From Undibacterium sp. KW1 (GTDB lineage Bacteria > Pseudomonadota > Gammaproteobacteria > Burkholderiales > Burkholderiaceae_D), in NCBI RefSeq assembly GCF_009937955.1, contig NZ_AP018439.1, positions 1,116,001 to 1,180,000 on the forward strand: a DNA stretch of 64,000 nucleotides, given 5' to 3'. Within the stretch, counting starts at the first letter, position 1; each line of letters opens with the position of its first letter. The notes beneath the pieces were generated by a model, which made no database searches, was not told the DNA's origin, and saw only the letters and a program-made list of their open reading frames with translations. The position numbers and the translations under genes are program-made. Shown here in pieces: positions 1 to 9,361 of this stretch.

Positions 1-314
1 GCCATGTGGCCATCGCGTGGCGGGCGATTGATGGTGACACCGTGATCAGCGAGGCGCTGACAAAGTTCATAGATGTTCTCTACACGGTAAGCCAGATGGC
101 CAAAATTGCGGCCACCAGTATATTCTTCCGGGTCCCAGTTATAGGTCAGTTCTACCTGGGCATCATGGTCGCCAGGCGCTGCCAGATACACCAGAGTGAA
201 GCGGCCTTTGGGATATTCTTTCTGATGTACCAGTTCCAGCCCCAGTGCATCACGGTAAAAACGCAGGGAGGCCTCAAGGTCGGTGACGCGCACCATGGTG
301 TGCAGATATTTCAT
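1..314 (-). CDS. gloA: Lactoylglutathione lyase (glyoxalase I), 3' part outside window
   Basis: Glyoxalase I isomerises the hemithioacetal of methylglyoxal and glutathione to S-lactoylglutathione in the cytoplasm. The minus-strand frame begins at an ATG at 312-314 and reads [20 protein letters not shown], with the metal-binding His near the N-terminus (H5), the family-typical [11 protein letters not shown] stretch, VELTYNWD (metal Glu region) and the [16 protein letters not shown] segment. About 104 residues are visible; the family is usually 125-145 residues, so the C-terminus lies beyond base 1. No good Shine-Dalgarno is seen before the ATG. The terminator of the next gene lies just upstream. 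Confidence 0.9.
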   Translation of the reverse strand, partial: MKYLHTMVRVTDLEASLRFYRDALGLELVHQKEYPKGRFTLVYLAAPGDHDAQVELTYNWDPEEYTGGRNFGHLAYRVENIYELCQRLADHGVTINRPPRDGHM

Positions 315-327
315 GTTTGCTTTCGAA

Positions 328-391
328 AAAATCCTGCCTGAGCGTGCTTACCATGCGTACTCAGTGCAGTACAGAAGATAGGCAGGATTTT
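328..391 (-). terminator. Hairpin terminator of the GAF-GspE gene
   Basis: Perfect 12-bp inverted repeat AAAATCCTGCCT (328-339) / AGGCAGGATTTT (380-391) with a 40-base loop. Read on the minus strand it lies just after the stop of the upstream ATPase gene and is followed by a T-rich run (complement of 321-331). The long loop is unusual for an intrinsic terminator, and the element also sits directly upstream of gloA, so a regulatory role is possible. Confidence 0.5.
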
Positions 392-409
392 AGCTGATTT
401 TGCAAAAAA

Positions 410-2782
410 CTATTTTATGCAAACTATTCTGACCTGCTTCATATCCGTTAATCCGGAAAGAACTTTTTCTATACCGTCCATTTTCAGGGTCAGCATGCCA
501 TCTGCCAGTGCGGCAGTCAGCAGTTCAGAGACGCGGGCATGGTCTTGTATGAGTTTTTTGATCATGTCGTTTGCTACCATCAGTTCATGCAAACCTAGCC
601 TGCCTTTATAACCTTTTGAGCAATGCTCGCATCCCACAGCCTTGTATAAAGTGAATTTGCCGGCCTTGTCGGCATATTGAGTCTGCCAGGTGGTGAACAC
701 CTTTTTCCTGGCTTCTATGGGATTTTTGACGAAGTTCTCGGTGTTCAGCAATTCCTGGCAATACTCATCCAGCAACTCCATCATCTCTTCTTTGCCTGGA
801 TGATAGGCTTCCTTGCACTTGCCGCACAGGCGCTTGGTCAGGCGTTGCGCCAGTATGCCCAGCAAGGCATCGGCGAAATTGAAGGGGTCCATGCCCATGT
901 CCAGCAAACGGACGATGGATTCCGGGGCGCTATTGGTATGCAGGGTGGCAAATACCAGATGGCCGGTCAGCGAAGCTTCCAGGCCGATGGAAACAGTTTC
1001 CTTGTCGCGCATTTCACCGACCATGATGATGTCAGGATCGGCACGCAAAAAAGCCCGCATGACAGTGGCAAAGTCCATGCCCGCCTTGCGGTTGACCTGT
1101 ACCTGGCGCAAGCCTTTCTGGGTGATTTCTACCGGGTCTTCGGCTGTCCAGATCTTGGTTTCTGGCGTGTTCAGGTGACTCAACACTGAATGCAGCGTTG
1201 TCGTCTTGCCTGAACCGGTAGGGCCGCAAACAAAGAACAGGCCATAGGGTTTGCTGACCACATTTTTCAGGCGCTCAAGGTTGTAGGGCAATACCCCCAG
1301 CTTATCGATAGGGATAGGCTCACCGGCAGCCAGAATACGCATGACCACGTCTTCCATGCCGCCAGAAGACGGGATGGTGGCGACGCGTAATTCTATGTCA
1401 TAGGGGCCATATTTTTTGAACTTGATCTTGCCATCCTGCGGTTTGCGGCGTTCAGAAATATCCAGGTCACACATGATCTTGATACGCGCCAGCAGGGCGC
1501 TGCGGTAACTGGCCGGTATTTCAATATACGGTGACAGCGAACCATCCTTGCGAAAGCGTATCAGGGTTTTTTCCTTGCCTGGCCGTGGTTCTATATGGAT
1601 GTCTGAGGCGCCTTGCTGATAAGCATCGATGATGATCTTGTTGATCAGTTTGACGAGTTCATTCTCCACTGCAGCAGATACTTCAACAGTGGCCTGGCCA
1701 CTGTTTTCCTCGTCCTCATCATCGAGGCCTGACAGCAGTTCATCGACTGAGCCGCCATCCGACACGGTACCAAAGAACTGGTCTATGGTTTGCAGGAATT
1801 CTTTTCTGGTGGTGACCCGGTAATTGATCTTGGAAGTTGCAAACACATGGTTGACGACATGCGTGGTATTGGTATGTTCAGGATCTATGGCCAGCACGGT
1901 CAGGCCATTCTGGTCTTCCATGATGGGCAGCCAGGAATTCTGTTCGACGTACTGGCGCTTGAGTTTTTTGACCAGATCAACGGGGATGATACGTTCGGCC
2001 TTGTAGGGTTCATAGGCAACGCGGAAGTATCTGGATAAGGCCTGGCCCAGGCTGGCGATGGGAATTTTAAAATCTTCCGCCAAGACCTCTTCCAGGTCCA
2101 GCAGATTGCGTCTTGCCGCCCTGACAGCGAGCTCCATTTCCTGTGCAGACAGGATCGCTTCCGACACCAGAAAATCAAACTTGGTACGCGGTGTATTGGT
2201 TGGCAGCACCTTGCTTTTTTGGGTAAACGCCACCGCCAGGGTTTCACACAAGGCCTGCACGCCTTCGGCGGCAATGGCATTGAAGGCATCGCCCAGTTTG
2301 TGATTAATGAATTGCACCACGCCCAGCAATTCGTGGCTTTGTGCTTCGAGGATAGGGGCCACCAGCATCTGCTTGGTACGGTAACCGGTGCGCTGATCGA
2401 CCGCGCTCTGGAACTTCAGGGTAGGCGAATGTGAGCGCAATTCCTCTTCATCATACACATCACGCAGGCTGAGCATGGTCCTGGTCAGGGCAACGTGACC
2501 GGCGATACTTTGGTCGGAAATGGACAGGCGCAAGTCCTTGAAAGAATTCAGGCCAGTCTTGATCTTGGAAATCAGGGTGACCTTGTCCTGCGCCACCACA
2601 TAAATGGTCAGGCGGTCACATTCAAACAGATTGCAGATGTCAGGCGAGACATCGAGCATGATCTGGTCCAGGGCCTCTGCACCATGTATCTTGTTGGTCA
2701 GGGTTTGCAGGCGTTTAAAGAATTGCAGCCTGTGATCCAGACCTTCCTTGGAAGCATTTGCGGCTTGAGCAGTTACAACCAT
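410..2782 (-). CDS. GAF domain-GspE/PilB family secretion/pilus ATPase
   Basis: Hexameric ATPase family that powers type II secretion or type IV pilus assembly at the inner membrane. The 790-residue product has an N-terminal GAF domain (about 25-190), a GspE/PilB N-terminal-type linker region (about 200-340), then the ATPase core: Walker A GPTGSGKTT near 520, Asp box TAEDPVEIT near 547, RAFLRADPDIIMVGEMRD Walker B, and His box GHLVFATLHTN. A zinc site is formed by CGKC near 650 and CEHC near 718. Family members usually lack GAF, which suggests that a small ligand or redox/nucleotide signal gates the motor. No pilus genes adjoin it; the next genes make and break cyclic nucleotides. The start ATG is the first in frame. 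Confidence 0.85.
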   Translation of the reverse strand: MVVTAQAANASKEGLDHRLQFFKRLQTLTNKIHGAEALDQIMLDVSPDICNLFECDRLTIYVVAQDKVTLISKIKTGLNSFKDLRLSISDQSIAGHVALTRTMLSLRDVYDEEELRSHSPTLKFQSAVDQRTGYRTKQMLVAPILEAQSHELLGVVQFINHKLGDAFNAIAAEGVQALCETLAVAFTQKSKVLPTNTPRTKFDFLVSEAILSAQEMELAVRAARRNLLDLEEVLAEDFKIPIASLGQALSRYFRVAYEPYKAERIIPVDLVKKLKRQYVEQNSWLPIMEDQNGLTVLAIDPEHTNTTHVVNHVFATSKINYRVTTRKEFLQTIDQFFGTVSDGGSVDELLSGLDDEDEENSGQATVEVSAAVENELVKLINKIIIDAYQQGASDIHIEPRPGKEKTLIRFRKDGSLSPYIEIPASYRSALLARIKIMCDLDISERRKPQDGKIKFKKYGPYDIELRVATIPSSGGMEDVVMRILAAGEPIPIDKLGVLPYNLERLKNVVSKPYGLFFVCGPTGSGKTTTLHSVLSHLNTPETKIWTAEDPVEITQKGLRQVQVNRKAGMDFATVMRAFLRADPDIIMVGEMRDKETVSIGLEASLTGHLVFATLHTNSAPESIVRLLDMGMDPFNFADALLGILAQRLTKRLCGKCKEAYHPGKEEMMELLDEYCQELLNTENFVKNPIEARKKVFTTWQTQYADKAGKFTLYKAVGCEHCSKGYKGRLGLHELMVANDMIKKLIQDHARVSELLTAALADGMLTLKMDGIEKVLSGLTDMKQVRIVCIK

Positions 2783-3123
2783 TCGTTTTCCTTTGTTACA
2801 CGTTCTGCAGCATGAAGCAAGACGTAAAGTCAGAAGCTAATTATCAGCTTTAATATGATGCGCATTGCAAGATACTGTAAATTATTATTCTCTTAAGTCA
2901 ATTTTTACAAAAATGTATCACGGAAGTCGAATGTCTGACCACAAAGTCAACTCTTTATAGCGTAAAGCGACAAATTAGCCTATCTTCAGGGAAGGAATGA
3001 TGCATAAGGTATTCTTGTCTTCAAAGAAAGTGTTAAGCTTGCCCGGAGACCAGTAGGCTGGTAATGCCGGTCTCGGGATAACAAAGCCCCTGGTTGGACA
3101 GAGGCACACTATTTTTTGTCTTT
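2783..3123. other. Intergenic region between divergent genes
   Basis: This gap must carry the promoters of the GAF-GspE gene and the metallohydrolase. The left half is A/T rich. A hairpin CCCGGAGACC (3042-3051) / GGTCTCGGG (3068-3076) lies about 50 bases before the metallohydrolase ATG. It could be a 5' leader structure; it has no T run, so I do not call it a terminator. No open frame of note. Confidence 0.4.
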
Positions 3124-3888
3124 ATGAACTTACAAATTCTTGGCTGTGCAGGCGGGATAGGCGGCAATGAACCCTACACCACCAGCTTACTTATAGACGA
3201 TGATGTCTTGCTCGACGCTGGCACTGGTTTGTCGCGGCTCAGCATAGAACAACTGGTGGCAATAGATCATGTGTTTATCAGCCACAGTCATCTCGATCAT
3301 GTGGCTGGTCTGGCCCTGCTGATGGATGCCGTCTTTGGCAAAAGGAGCAAGCCAGTCACCGTACATGCCACGCCTGAAGTCTTGCATGCACTGAAAAACC
3401 ATATCTTCAACTGGAGTATCTGGCCAGATTTCAGCACTTTGCCGAATATCGATCATCCATCCATGCAATATGAAGAGATGCAACCCGGCACGACTTTGAT
3501 GCTGGGTGAGCGCACGATTACTTCACATGTGGTCGATCATGTACCCGGTTCAGTTGCGTACTGGGTACGCTCTGCCGGAAAAGGCTTTTTGTTTACCGGT
3601 GACATGGCGAGTACGCCCGCACTGTGGAAAAACCTGGGCGGGCAGGCCGCTTTGGATATGGTGATAGTGGATTGTTCTTTTCCTGATGCAGAAGCTGAGC
3701 TGGCCCTGCTTTCCAAACATTTTTGTCCCGCAGCCCTGGTCAAAGACATTGCTGCGGTACCTGCCAGTGTAGTGTTTTATATCTATCACCTGAAACCCGG
3801 GCAAGAAGCACAAATCATGGCAGAACTGGAGCAAAATAAGGACAGGAAATTTAAAGCGCTCAAAATTACTGATAATTTCAGTTTTTGA
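3124..3888 (+). CDS. MBL-fold metallohydrolase, class II cAMP phosphodiesterase-like
   Basis: The 254-residue protein has the metallo-beta-lactamase fold ligands: HSHLDH at residues 54-59 (H54, H56, D58, H59), later His in the SHVVDH segment, D160 in FTGDM and H222 in YIYHLK. The HxHLDHxxGL string matches the signature of class II 3',5'-cyclic nucleotide phosphodiesterases, so hydrolysis of cAMP is the favoured activity; RNase Z-like or other MBL activities are not excluded. I chose the ATG at 3124 because MNLQILGCAGG is the normal strand-1 start of the fold; an in-frame start 10 codons upstream adds only unrelated residues. An adenylate cyclase gene lies two genes downstream, which supports a role in cAMP turnover. 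Confidence 0.75.
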   Translation: MNLQILGCAGGIGGNEPYTTSLLIDDDVLLDAGTGLSRLSIEQLVAIDHVFISHSHLDHVAGLALLMDAVFGKRSKPVTVHATPEVLHALKNHIFNWSIWPDFSTLPNIDHPSMQYEEMQPGTTLMLGERTITSHVVDHVPGSVAYWVRSAGKGFLFTGDMASTPALWKNLGGQAALDMVIVDCSFPDAEAELALLSKHFCPAALVKDIAAVPASVVFYIYHLKPGQEAQIMAELEQNKDRKFKALKITDNFSF

Positions 3889-3996
3889 AATGCAGGGGCT
3901 CCTTGCATACCCTGTTCACAGGGCTGAAATAATGAAGCATCAATATGGACATCTGCGCTTAAGCAAGAATTTGGATACGATCTGGAGAAAGTGATT

Positions 3997-5637
3997 ATGA
4001 CTGCACTAAGCAGTAGCGAAATTGCACAACGCCTGGAAAAACTGACGGAATTAAGCCTGGAGCTGAGCAATAATCACGACACACCATTATTGCTCGAAAA
4101 TATACTGCGCTCGGCAAAGAGTATCACTTATGCCGATGGTGGCACCCTGTACCGTACCAGCAAAGACAAACAAAGCCTGTGCTTCAATATTTCCCTCAAT
4201 GACACCCTGAACATGTATCAGGGCGGAGTGAGAGGTCATACGGTAGACATACCCAACATCCCCCTGATTGATGCCAATGGCAACCGGAATTTGAATGCCG
4301 TGGCAGCCTATGCTGCCAACTATAAAATCTCGGTGAATATTCAGGACGTGTACACCGTTGGGGTCTTCAATTTTTCTGGTACCCGCAATTTTGACCAGCA
4401 GTTCAATTACAAAACCAAATCCCTGCTGACGGTGCCCATGCACGATCATGAAGGTGAACTCATCGGTGTCTTGCAACTCATCAATGCCAAGGACCCGGAG
4501 ACTGGTGAGCTCTGCTCCTTTACCGAAACCGATCAGCGCTTTATCGAAGCCCTGGCTTCGCAGGCTGCCATCGCGCTGACCAACCAGCAATTGATCTCGC
4601 AACTGGAAAACCTGTTTGTCTCGCTGGTACACCTTATCAATATCGGCATTGATGAAAAATCTCCGCATACAGGCAGACATTGCCAGCATGTGCCCGAGCT
4701 GACCATGTTGCTGGCGAATGCCGTGCATGAAACGCGCGAAGGGCCGCTGGCGCATTTTTCCATGACGGACAAAGACCGCAAGGAATTATGGATGGCGGGC
4801 ATCCTGCATGATTGCGGCAAGATTTCCACTCCTGTGCATGTAGTAGAAAAATCCACCAAGCTGGAAACCATTTTTGACCGCATACACTTGCTCGATACCC
4901 GTTTTGAAGTCTTGAAACGCGATGCAGAAATCAAGGTGTTGAAAAGTAAATGTGCCCTGTACCAGGCCAGCGTCAATAATGAAAACCTGATCGCCGAGCT
5001 GGAGCAGGGCTTGCAGGATGAGCTGGCGAAAATCGAAGAGGCAAGAAACTTCTTGCGTAAATTGAATATAGGCTCGGAAAGAACCAGTCCTGAAGACTTG
5101 CAGCGGGTGAACGACATCGCAGCATGGCAATGGACTGATGCCAGTGGCGCAGCCCAGCCCTTCTTGAATGCCGACGAAGTAGAAAACCTGTCCGTGCGTG
5201 CTGGAACCCTGAATGCGCAAGAGCGCGCCATCATCAATAACCATATTTCCACCACCATCAAGATGCTGGAAGCTCTGCCCTGGCCCAAGCATTTGCAAAA
5301 CGTGCCTGAATACGCCGGTGGCCATCATGAACGCATGGATGGCAAAGGTTATCCACGCGGCTTGCGCGGTGAACAAATGTCCGTGCAAGCCAAGATCATG
5401 GCGATAGCAGACATTTTTGAAGCCCTGACCGCCAAAGACCGCCCCTACAAGGATGGCAAGACCTTGACAGAATCCCTGCACATCCTCGGCAGCTTTGCTC
5501 TGAATGGCCATATTGACCCAGACTTGTTCAATATCTTCGTCAAGAAAAAAGTGTATCTGACTTATGCTGAACGCTTCATGGACAAGAGCCAGATCGATGA
5601 GGTTGATCTGAGCAAGGTACCAGGTTACCGTATTTGA
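3997..5637 (+). CDS. GAF-HD-GYP c-di-GMP phosphodiesterase
   Basis: Predicted cytoplasmic sensor that hydrolyses c-di-GMP. Residues about 10-190 form a GAF domain. The HD part shows ILHDCGK (H271, D272) and the GYP part shows HHERMDGKGYP (H443, H444, G451-P453) followed by IADIFEALTAKDRPYK, so all hallmark residues are present. About 110-170 residues separate the HD and GYP motifs, more than in minimal HD-GYP proteins; part of this insert (about 300-360) looks coiled-coil, rich in Leu, Glu and Lys. Start: GGAG at 3983-3986 favours ATG 3997; a GTG at 3991 is possible but too close. It is followed after about 100 bases by the cyclase gene on the same strand. Confidence 0.87.
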   Translation: MTALSSSEIAQRLEKLTELSLELSNNHDTPLLLENILRSAKSITYADGGTLYRTSKDKQSLCFNISLNDTLNMYQGGVRGHTVDIPNIPLIDANGNRNLNAVAAYAANYKISVNIQDVYTVGVFNFSGTRNFDQQFNYKTKSLLTVPMHDHEGELIGVLQLINAKDPETGELCSFTETDQRFIEALASQAAIALTNQQLISQLENLFVSLVHLINIGIDEKSPHTGRHCQHVPELTMLLANAVHETREGPLAHFSMTDKDRKELWMAGILHDCGKISTPVHVVEKSTKLETIFDRIHLLDTRFEVLKRDAEIKVLKSKCALYQASVNNENLIAELEQGLQDELAKIEEARNFLRKLNIGSERTSPEDLQRVNDIAAWQWTDASGAAQPFLNADEVENLSVRAGTLNAQERAIINNHISTTIKMLEALPWPKHLQNVPEYAGGHHERMDGKGYPRGLRGEQMSVQAKIMAIADIFEALTAKDRPYKDGKTLTESLHILGSFALNGHIDPDLFNIFVKKKVYLTYAERFMDKSQIDEVDLSKVPGYRI

Positions 5638-5739
5638 GTGTCATATCCAGACTTCCTGCTGCCGATGTTGAAAGACACGGAGTAGCAGGAAAATTTCCCG
5701 GCATAGGCAATACCTGAAACTGAGTTTGTGGAGGAAAGC

Positions 5740-8007
5740 TTGCAGAAGCACATCAACAAACTGACACGCTGGGGCATTTGCGTGCTGCTGATCGTCATAG
5801 CTGCCTTGCAGGCAAATGGTAATTTGCCGACCACCCTCATAGAAAAAGTCGATTACTTTATCTATGACCTGCGCATGAGATGGGAACCGACGACCTTCAA
5901 CCCCGACATTGTCATTGTCAATATCGATGAAAAGAGTTTGCAGGAGGTAGGGCAATGGCCGTGGAACAGGGGAGTCGTCGCTGATCTGATAGAAAGACTG
6001 ACCGACGATTACCATGTCAGGGCAGTGGGGTTGGATATCGTCTTTTCAGAACCGGACAACAGCACCGGCATACAGGTGCTCGAAGGCTTGGCGCAAAAAG
6101 AGTTAAAGGAAAATTCTGGCTTTGTAGCGCAAATGCCTGCACTCAGAAAAGAACTCGATTTTGACGACAGGCTGGCAAAGACTTTAGCAGGGCGCCCTGT
6201 GGTTTTGGGTTATGTGTTTTCAAATACTCCGGACGACAGTTCAAAAGGCCTGCTGCCACCCCCCGCCTTTGTTGATGCTGACCTGGGCGAACGCAGTTTT
6301 GAATCTGCCACCTACACCAAATACACCGCCAATTTGCCAGAGCTGCAAAAAGCGGCGATTGCCGGTGGATTTTTCAATCCCTCGCCAGATGCCGATGGGG
6401 TGATACGGGGCATTCCCTTGCTGGCAAAATATGGTACTGGCTACTATGAAGCACTATCACTGGCAACAGCACGTATTGCCCTGAATGCCAGCAAAGTCAA
6501 ACCAGTGTTTCTGCAAGCTGATGGCATCAATTCTCAAAGCTTTTTGAATAATTATGGCTCGATAGAAGCGATCAAGCTTAACTCCACACCCAACAAACGC
6601 ATACCCGTAGAACCATTGCTAACTGCGCTGATCCACTATAAAAGCAAGGGTGGGCCAAATGGTGGCGGGTTTGCCTATGTGTCAGCCTCGGATGTGCTCA
6701 AGAAGCGCCTGGCTGTCGATAAGCTCAAAGAGAAAATCATCTTGATAGGGACGACGGCAGCGGGGCTCAAGGACTTGCGTACGGCGCCGCTTGGACTGGA
6801 TTACCCAGGCGTGGAAATGCACGCGAATGTGATTGCTTCGATACTGGATGGCGATGTCAAGCAGCGCTCTGACAGCACGCGCGGCTTTGAAGTCATACAG
6901 GTATGCCTGATCGGTTTATTGCTCAGTTTTGCACTGTCGCGTTTCAAGGCGCTGGCAGCCGTGCTGTGTACTACGGCAATGCTGGCACTGGTTATCGCCT
7001 TCAACTACTGGATGTATCAGTCCTTCAACCTCGTCCAGCCGCTGGCAACAGTGCTGCTATTGATTGTTGCCCTGTTTGTGTTCAACATTACCTGGGGTTA
7101 TCTGGTTGAGTCGAGAAAGCTGCGCGGCGTGGTCAGACGCTTTGGTGAATATGTAGCACCGGAACTGGTTGCCGTCATGGCAGAAGAACCTGACAGCTAC
7201 ACCATGGAAGGTGAAATTCGCGAGCTGACCGTGATGTTCTCTGATGTGCGCGGTTTCACGACTATTTCCGAAAGCATGAGTGCAGCAGACTTGCGAGAAT
7301 ATATCAATATCTACCTGACCGCGATGTCAGAAGAAATTCGCGGCAATCGCGGCACACTCGATAAATACATAGGTGACTGCGTCATGGCTTTCTGGGGGGC
7401 ACCGGTGCGCCTGGAAGATCATGCCAGGCTGGCCGTTGCCAGTGCGCTGAAAATGCAAGCCATCGCGCAAGGCCTGAGTATAGATTTTGTCAAACGTGGC
7501 TGGCCTGCCTTGAAGATAGGAGTAGGCTTGAACACAGGTGACGTGCGCGTAGGTGACATGGGTTCCAAGATCAGGCTGGCCTATACCGTCATGGGTGATG
7601 CGGTGAATCTGTCTTCACGCCTGGAAGGTATTACCAAGGTATATGGTGTCGGCGTCGTGGTTGGTGAGGCGACAAAAAATGCGGCGGCAGAATTTGCCTA
7701 TCGTGAGCTGGACAGGGTCAGGGTCAAAGGCAAGACCAGGCCCATCTCGATTTTTGAACCGGTTGCCATCGCAACGGATATAGACGATGTTCAGTCTGCC
7801 TTGCTGGAACTATGGCATCAGGCACTCGATGATTTTCGCGCGCAGCAGTGGGATGTTGCCGAAAAATCTTTCCGCTCATATCTGGAAGTCCGTGCAGAAG
7901 ACCTGGCAGCCCAGGTCTTTCTGGAGCGTATCGCCCACTACCGGCAAAACCCATTGCCTGCCGACTGGGACGGGGTGGCGACCTTTGTCAGCAAGTTCAG
8001 TGAATAA
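5740..8007 (+). CDS. CHASE2-domain adenylate cyclase (class III)
   Basis: Membrane receptor cyclase of 755 residues. One N-terminal membrane helix (about 10-27) precedes a periplasmic CHASE2 sensor (to about 385), then hydrophobic helices (about 390-460) and a class III cyclase domain. Metal aspartates are D502 (FSDVRGFT) and D546 (KYIGDCVMAFWG); K542 in DKYIGD is the adenine-selecting Lys, so ATP to cAMP is likely. MGDAVNLSSRLEG is also present. Start choice: GGAGG at 5730-5734 lies 5 bases before a TTG at 5740, better placed than the in-frame GTG at 5728 that overlaps it. The C-terminal 80 residues look like a helical/TPR-type tail. Confidence 0.86.
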   Translation: MQKHINKLTRWGICVLLIVIAALQANGNLPTTLIEKVDYFIYDLRMRWEPTTFNPDIVIVNIDEKSLQEVGQWPWNRGVVADLIERLTDDYHVRAVGLDIVFSEPDNSTGIQVLEGLAQKELKENSGFVAQMPALRKELDFDDRLAKTLAGRPVVLGYVFSNTPDDSSKGLLPPPAFVDADLGERSFESATYTKYTANLPELQKAAIAGGFFNPSPDADGVIRGIPLLAKYGTGYYEALSLATARIALNASKVKPVFLQADGINSQSFLNNYGSIEAIKLNSTPNKRIPVEPLLTALIHYKSKGGPNGGGFAYVSASDVLKKRLAVDKLKEKIILIGTTAAGLKDLRTAPLGLDYPGVEMHANVIASILDGDVKQRSDSTRGFEVIQVCLIGLLLSFALSRFKALAAVLCTTAMLALVIAFNYWMYQSFNLVQPLATVLLLIVALFVFNITWGYLVESRKLRGVVRRFGEYVAPELVAVMAEEPDSYTMEGEIRELTVMFSDVRGFTTISESMSAADLREYINIYLTAMSEEIRGNRGTLDKYIGDCVMAFWGAPVRLEDHARLAVASALKMQAIAQGLSIDFVKRGWPALKIGVGLNTGDVRVGDMGSKIRLAYTVMGDAVNLSSRLEGITKVYGVGVVVGEATKNAAAEFAYRELDRVRVKGKTRPISIFEPVAIATDIDDVQSALLELWHQALDDFRAQQWDVAEKSFRSYLEVRAEDLAAQVFLERIAHYRQNPLPADWDGVATFVSKFSE

Positions 8008-8019
8008 AACTGACCAGTG

Positions 8020-9273
8020 TCATTTGACTTTTACGCGTAGCAAGTAATAGCTGATCACGCCAAGCACTATGCCCCAGCAGGCAGAACCCAGTCCCAGCAA
8101 GCTGATACTCGATGCTGTAACGATAAAAGTGATCAGCGCAGCTTCACGTTCTGTCGTTTCCTGCATGGCGTTCACCAGGCCATTCTGTATCGCACCCAGC
8201 AGTGCCAGGCCAGCTACCGTGGTGACAAGCGCATGTGGCAGGTGCAGGAACAGGGCAGTCAGGGAACCGGCAAAGCTACCTATCAATAGATAAAATCCAC
8301 CGCAGGCAACGCCCGCAACCCAGCGTTTTTCTGCTTGCTGGTGCGCTTCTGGCCCTGTGCAAATCGCTGCAGTGATCGCCGCCAGGTTCACGCCATGCGA
8401 GCCAAATGGTGCCAGCAAGATGCTGACAAAACCGGTAGCGCTGACCAGCTTGCTGGTGGGGGCACGTTCATAACCAGCGGCGCGCATCACAGCCACGCCC
8501 GGTACTTGCTGGCCAGTCAGGCATAGCAGCGCTAATGGCAAGCCAAGGCTGATGATGGCGCTCAAAGAAAATTCGGGCGCAGTCCAGACTGGCATCGTCA
8601 AACCCAGTTGTACTGCAATAGACTGACCCAGGTTGGAATCACCCCAGCCCAGAATACTCCAGAGCATGACGCCGCTGAGCAAGGTCAGGACGATGGCATA
8701 GCGAGCGCTGTGGCGCTTGAATATCAGGTAAGCCACGAACATGGCAGTCACCAGCCAGGGTGCGCCAGCAACCTCACTACGGGTATTGGCAAATACATCA
8801 ACCCCAAAGCGAAACAGGATACCTGCCAGCATGGCCGCACACAAACTCTTGGGTATTTTTGTCATGAGTTTTTCAAAGATACCGGTAATGCCTATCAGCC
8901 ATATCGCTGCTGCCGCAACCAGGTAGGCACCTATGGCCTGGTGATAAGGCACCGTCGCCAGGCCCGTTACCAGCAAGGCAGCACCCGGCGTGTTCCAGGC
9001 ACAAATCACCGGTATCTTGTGCCGCCAGCTCATCCATACGCCTACCAGGCCCGAACCTATCGAGATCGCCCATATCCATGAGCTGGTTTGCGCTGTTGTC
9101 AGTTTTGCGCTTTGTGCTGCCTGTAATATCAACAGCATGGGGCCAGCATAAGAGATCAGGACGGCAATCAGGCCAGCCAGCACCGCAGGAAAAAAATCTG
9201 CCGCCTTAGCGGCAAAACCCGGCTTGATGGCATTTGCCGGGGCAAGGAGAGAGGGAGAGTGTGGTGTATTCAT
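8020..9273 (-). CDS. benE: BenE-family benzoate/proton symporter
   Basis: Inner-membrane transporter of 417 residues with 11-12 hydrophobic segments. The pattern (SYAGPMLLILQAA, IPVICAWNTPGAALL, GVDVFANTR, PFGSHGVNLAAITAAICTGPEAH) is that of the BenE/YdcO family, which imports benzoate or related aromatic acids with protons. It is divergent from a MocR-type regulator with 88 bases between, an arrangement also known from Escherichia coli ydcO and ydcR being close together. No aromatic degradation genes lie near, so the true substrate is open. It converges with the cyclase gene, 12 bases apart. Confidence 0.88.
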   Translation of the reverse strand: MNTPHSPSLLAPANAIKPGFAAKAADFFPAVLAGLIAVLISYAGPMLLILQAAQSAKLTTAQTSSWIWAISIGSGLVGVWMSWRHKIPVICAWNTPGAALLVTGLATVPYHQAIGAYLVAAAAIWLIGITGIFEKLMTKIPKSLCAAMLAGILFRFGVDVFANTRSEVAGAPWLVTAMFVAYLIFKRHSARYAIVLTLLSGVMLWSILGWGDSNLGQSIAVQLGLTMPVWTAPEFSLSAIISLGLPLALLCLTGQQVPGVAVMRAAGYERAPTSKLVSATGFVSILLAPFGSHGVNLAAITAAICTGPEAHQQAEKRWVAGVACGGFYLLIGSFAGSLTALFLHLPHALVTTVAGLALLGAIQNGLVNAMQETTEREAALITFIVTASSISLLGLGSACWGIVLGVISYYLLRVKVK

Positions 9274-9319
9274 GCATCCAGTCTAGTTCAGTGCAGGCCA
9301 GCGTTTACTTACAGTAGTG

Positions 9320-9341
9320 ATCTGTCTTATGCTATACAGAT
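9320..9341. promoter_or_regulatory. Putative MocR operator between divergent genes
   Basis: Inverted repeat ATCTGT (9320-9325), 10-base spacer, ACAGAT (9336-9341), in the gap between benE and the MocR-type gene. A further ACAG direct copy lies at 9311-9314. The spacing of half sites suits a dimeric regulator that controls both genes. This is inference from symmetry alone. Confidence 0.35.
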
Positions 9342-9361
9342 TCACATTTAAGGTATCTGTT

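Noticed and set aside
2783..3123. Possible riboswitch before the metallohydrolase gene
   Set aside because: Only one simple hairpin is visible and no known riboswitch core could be recognised.
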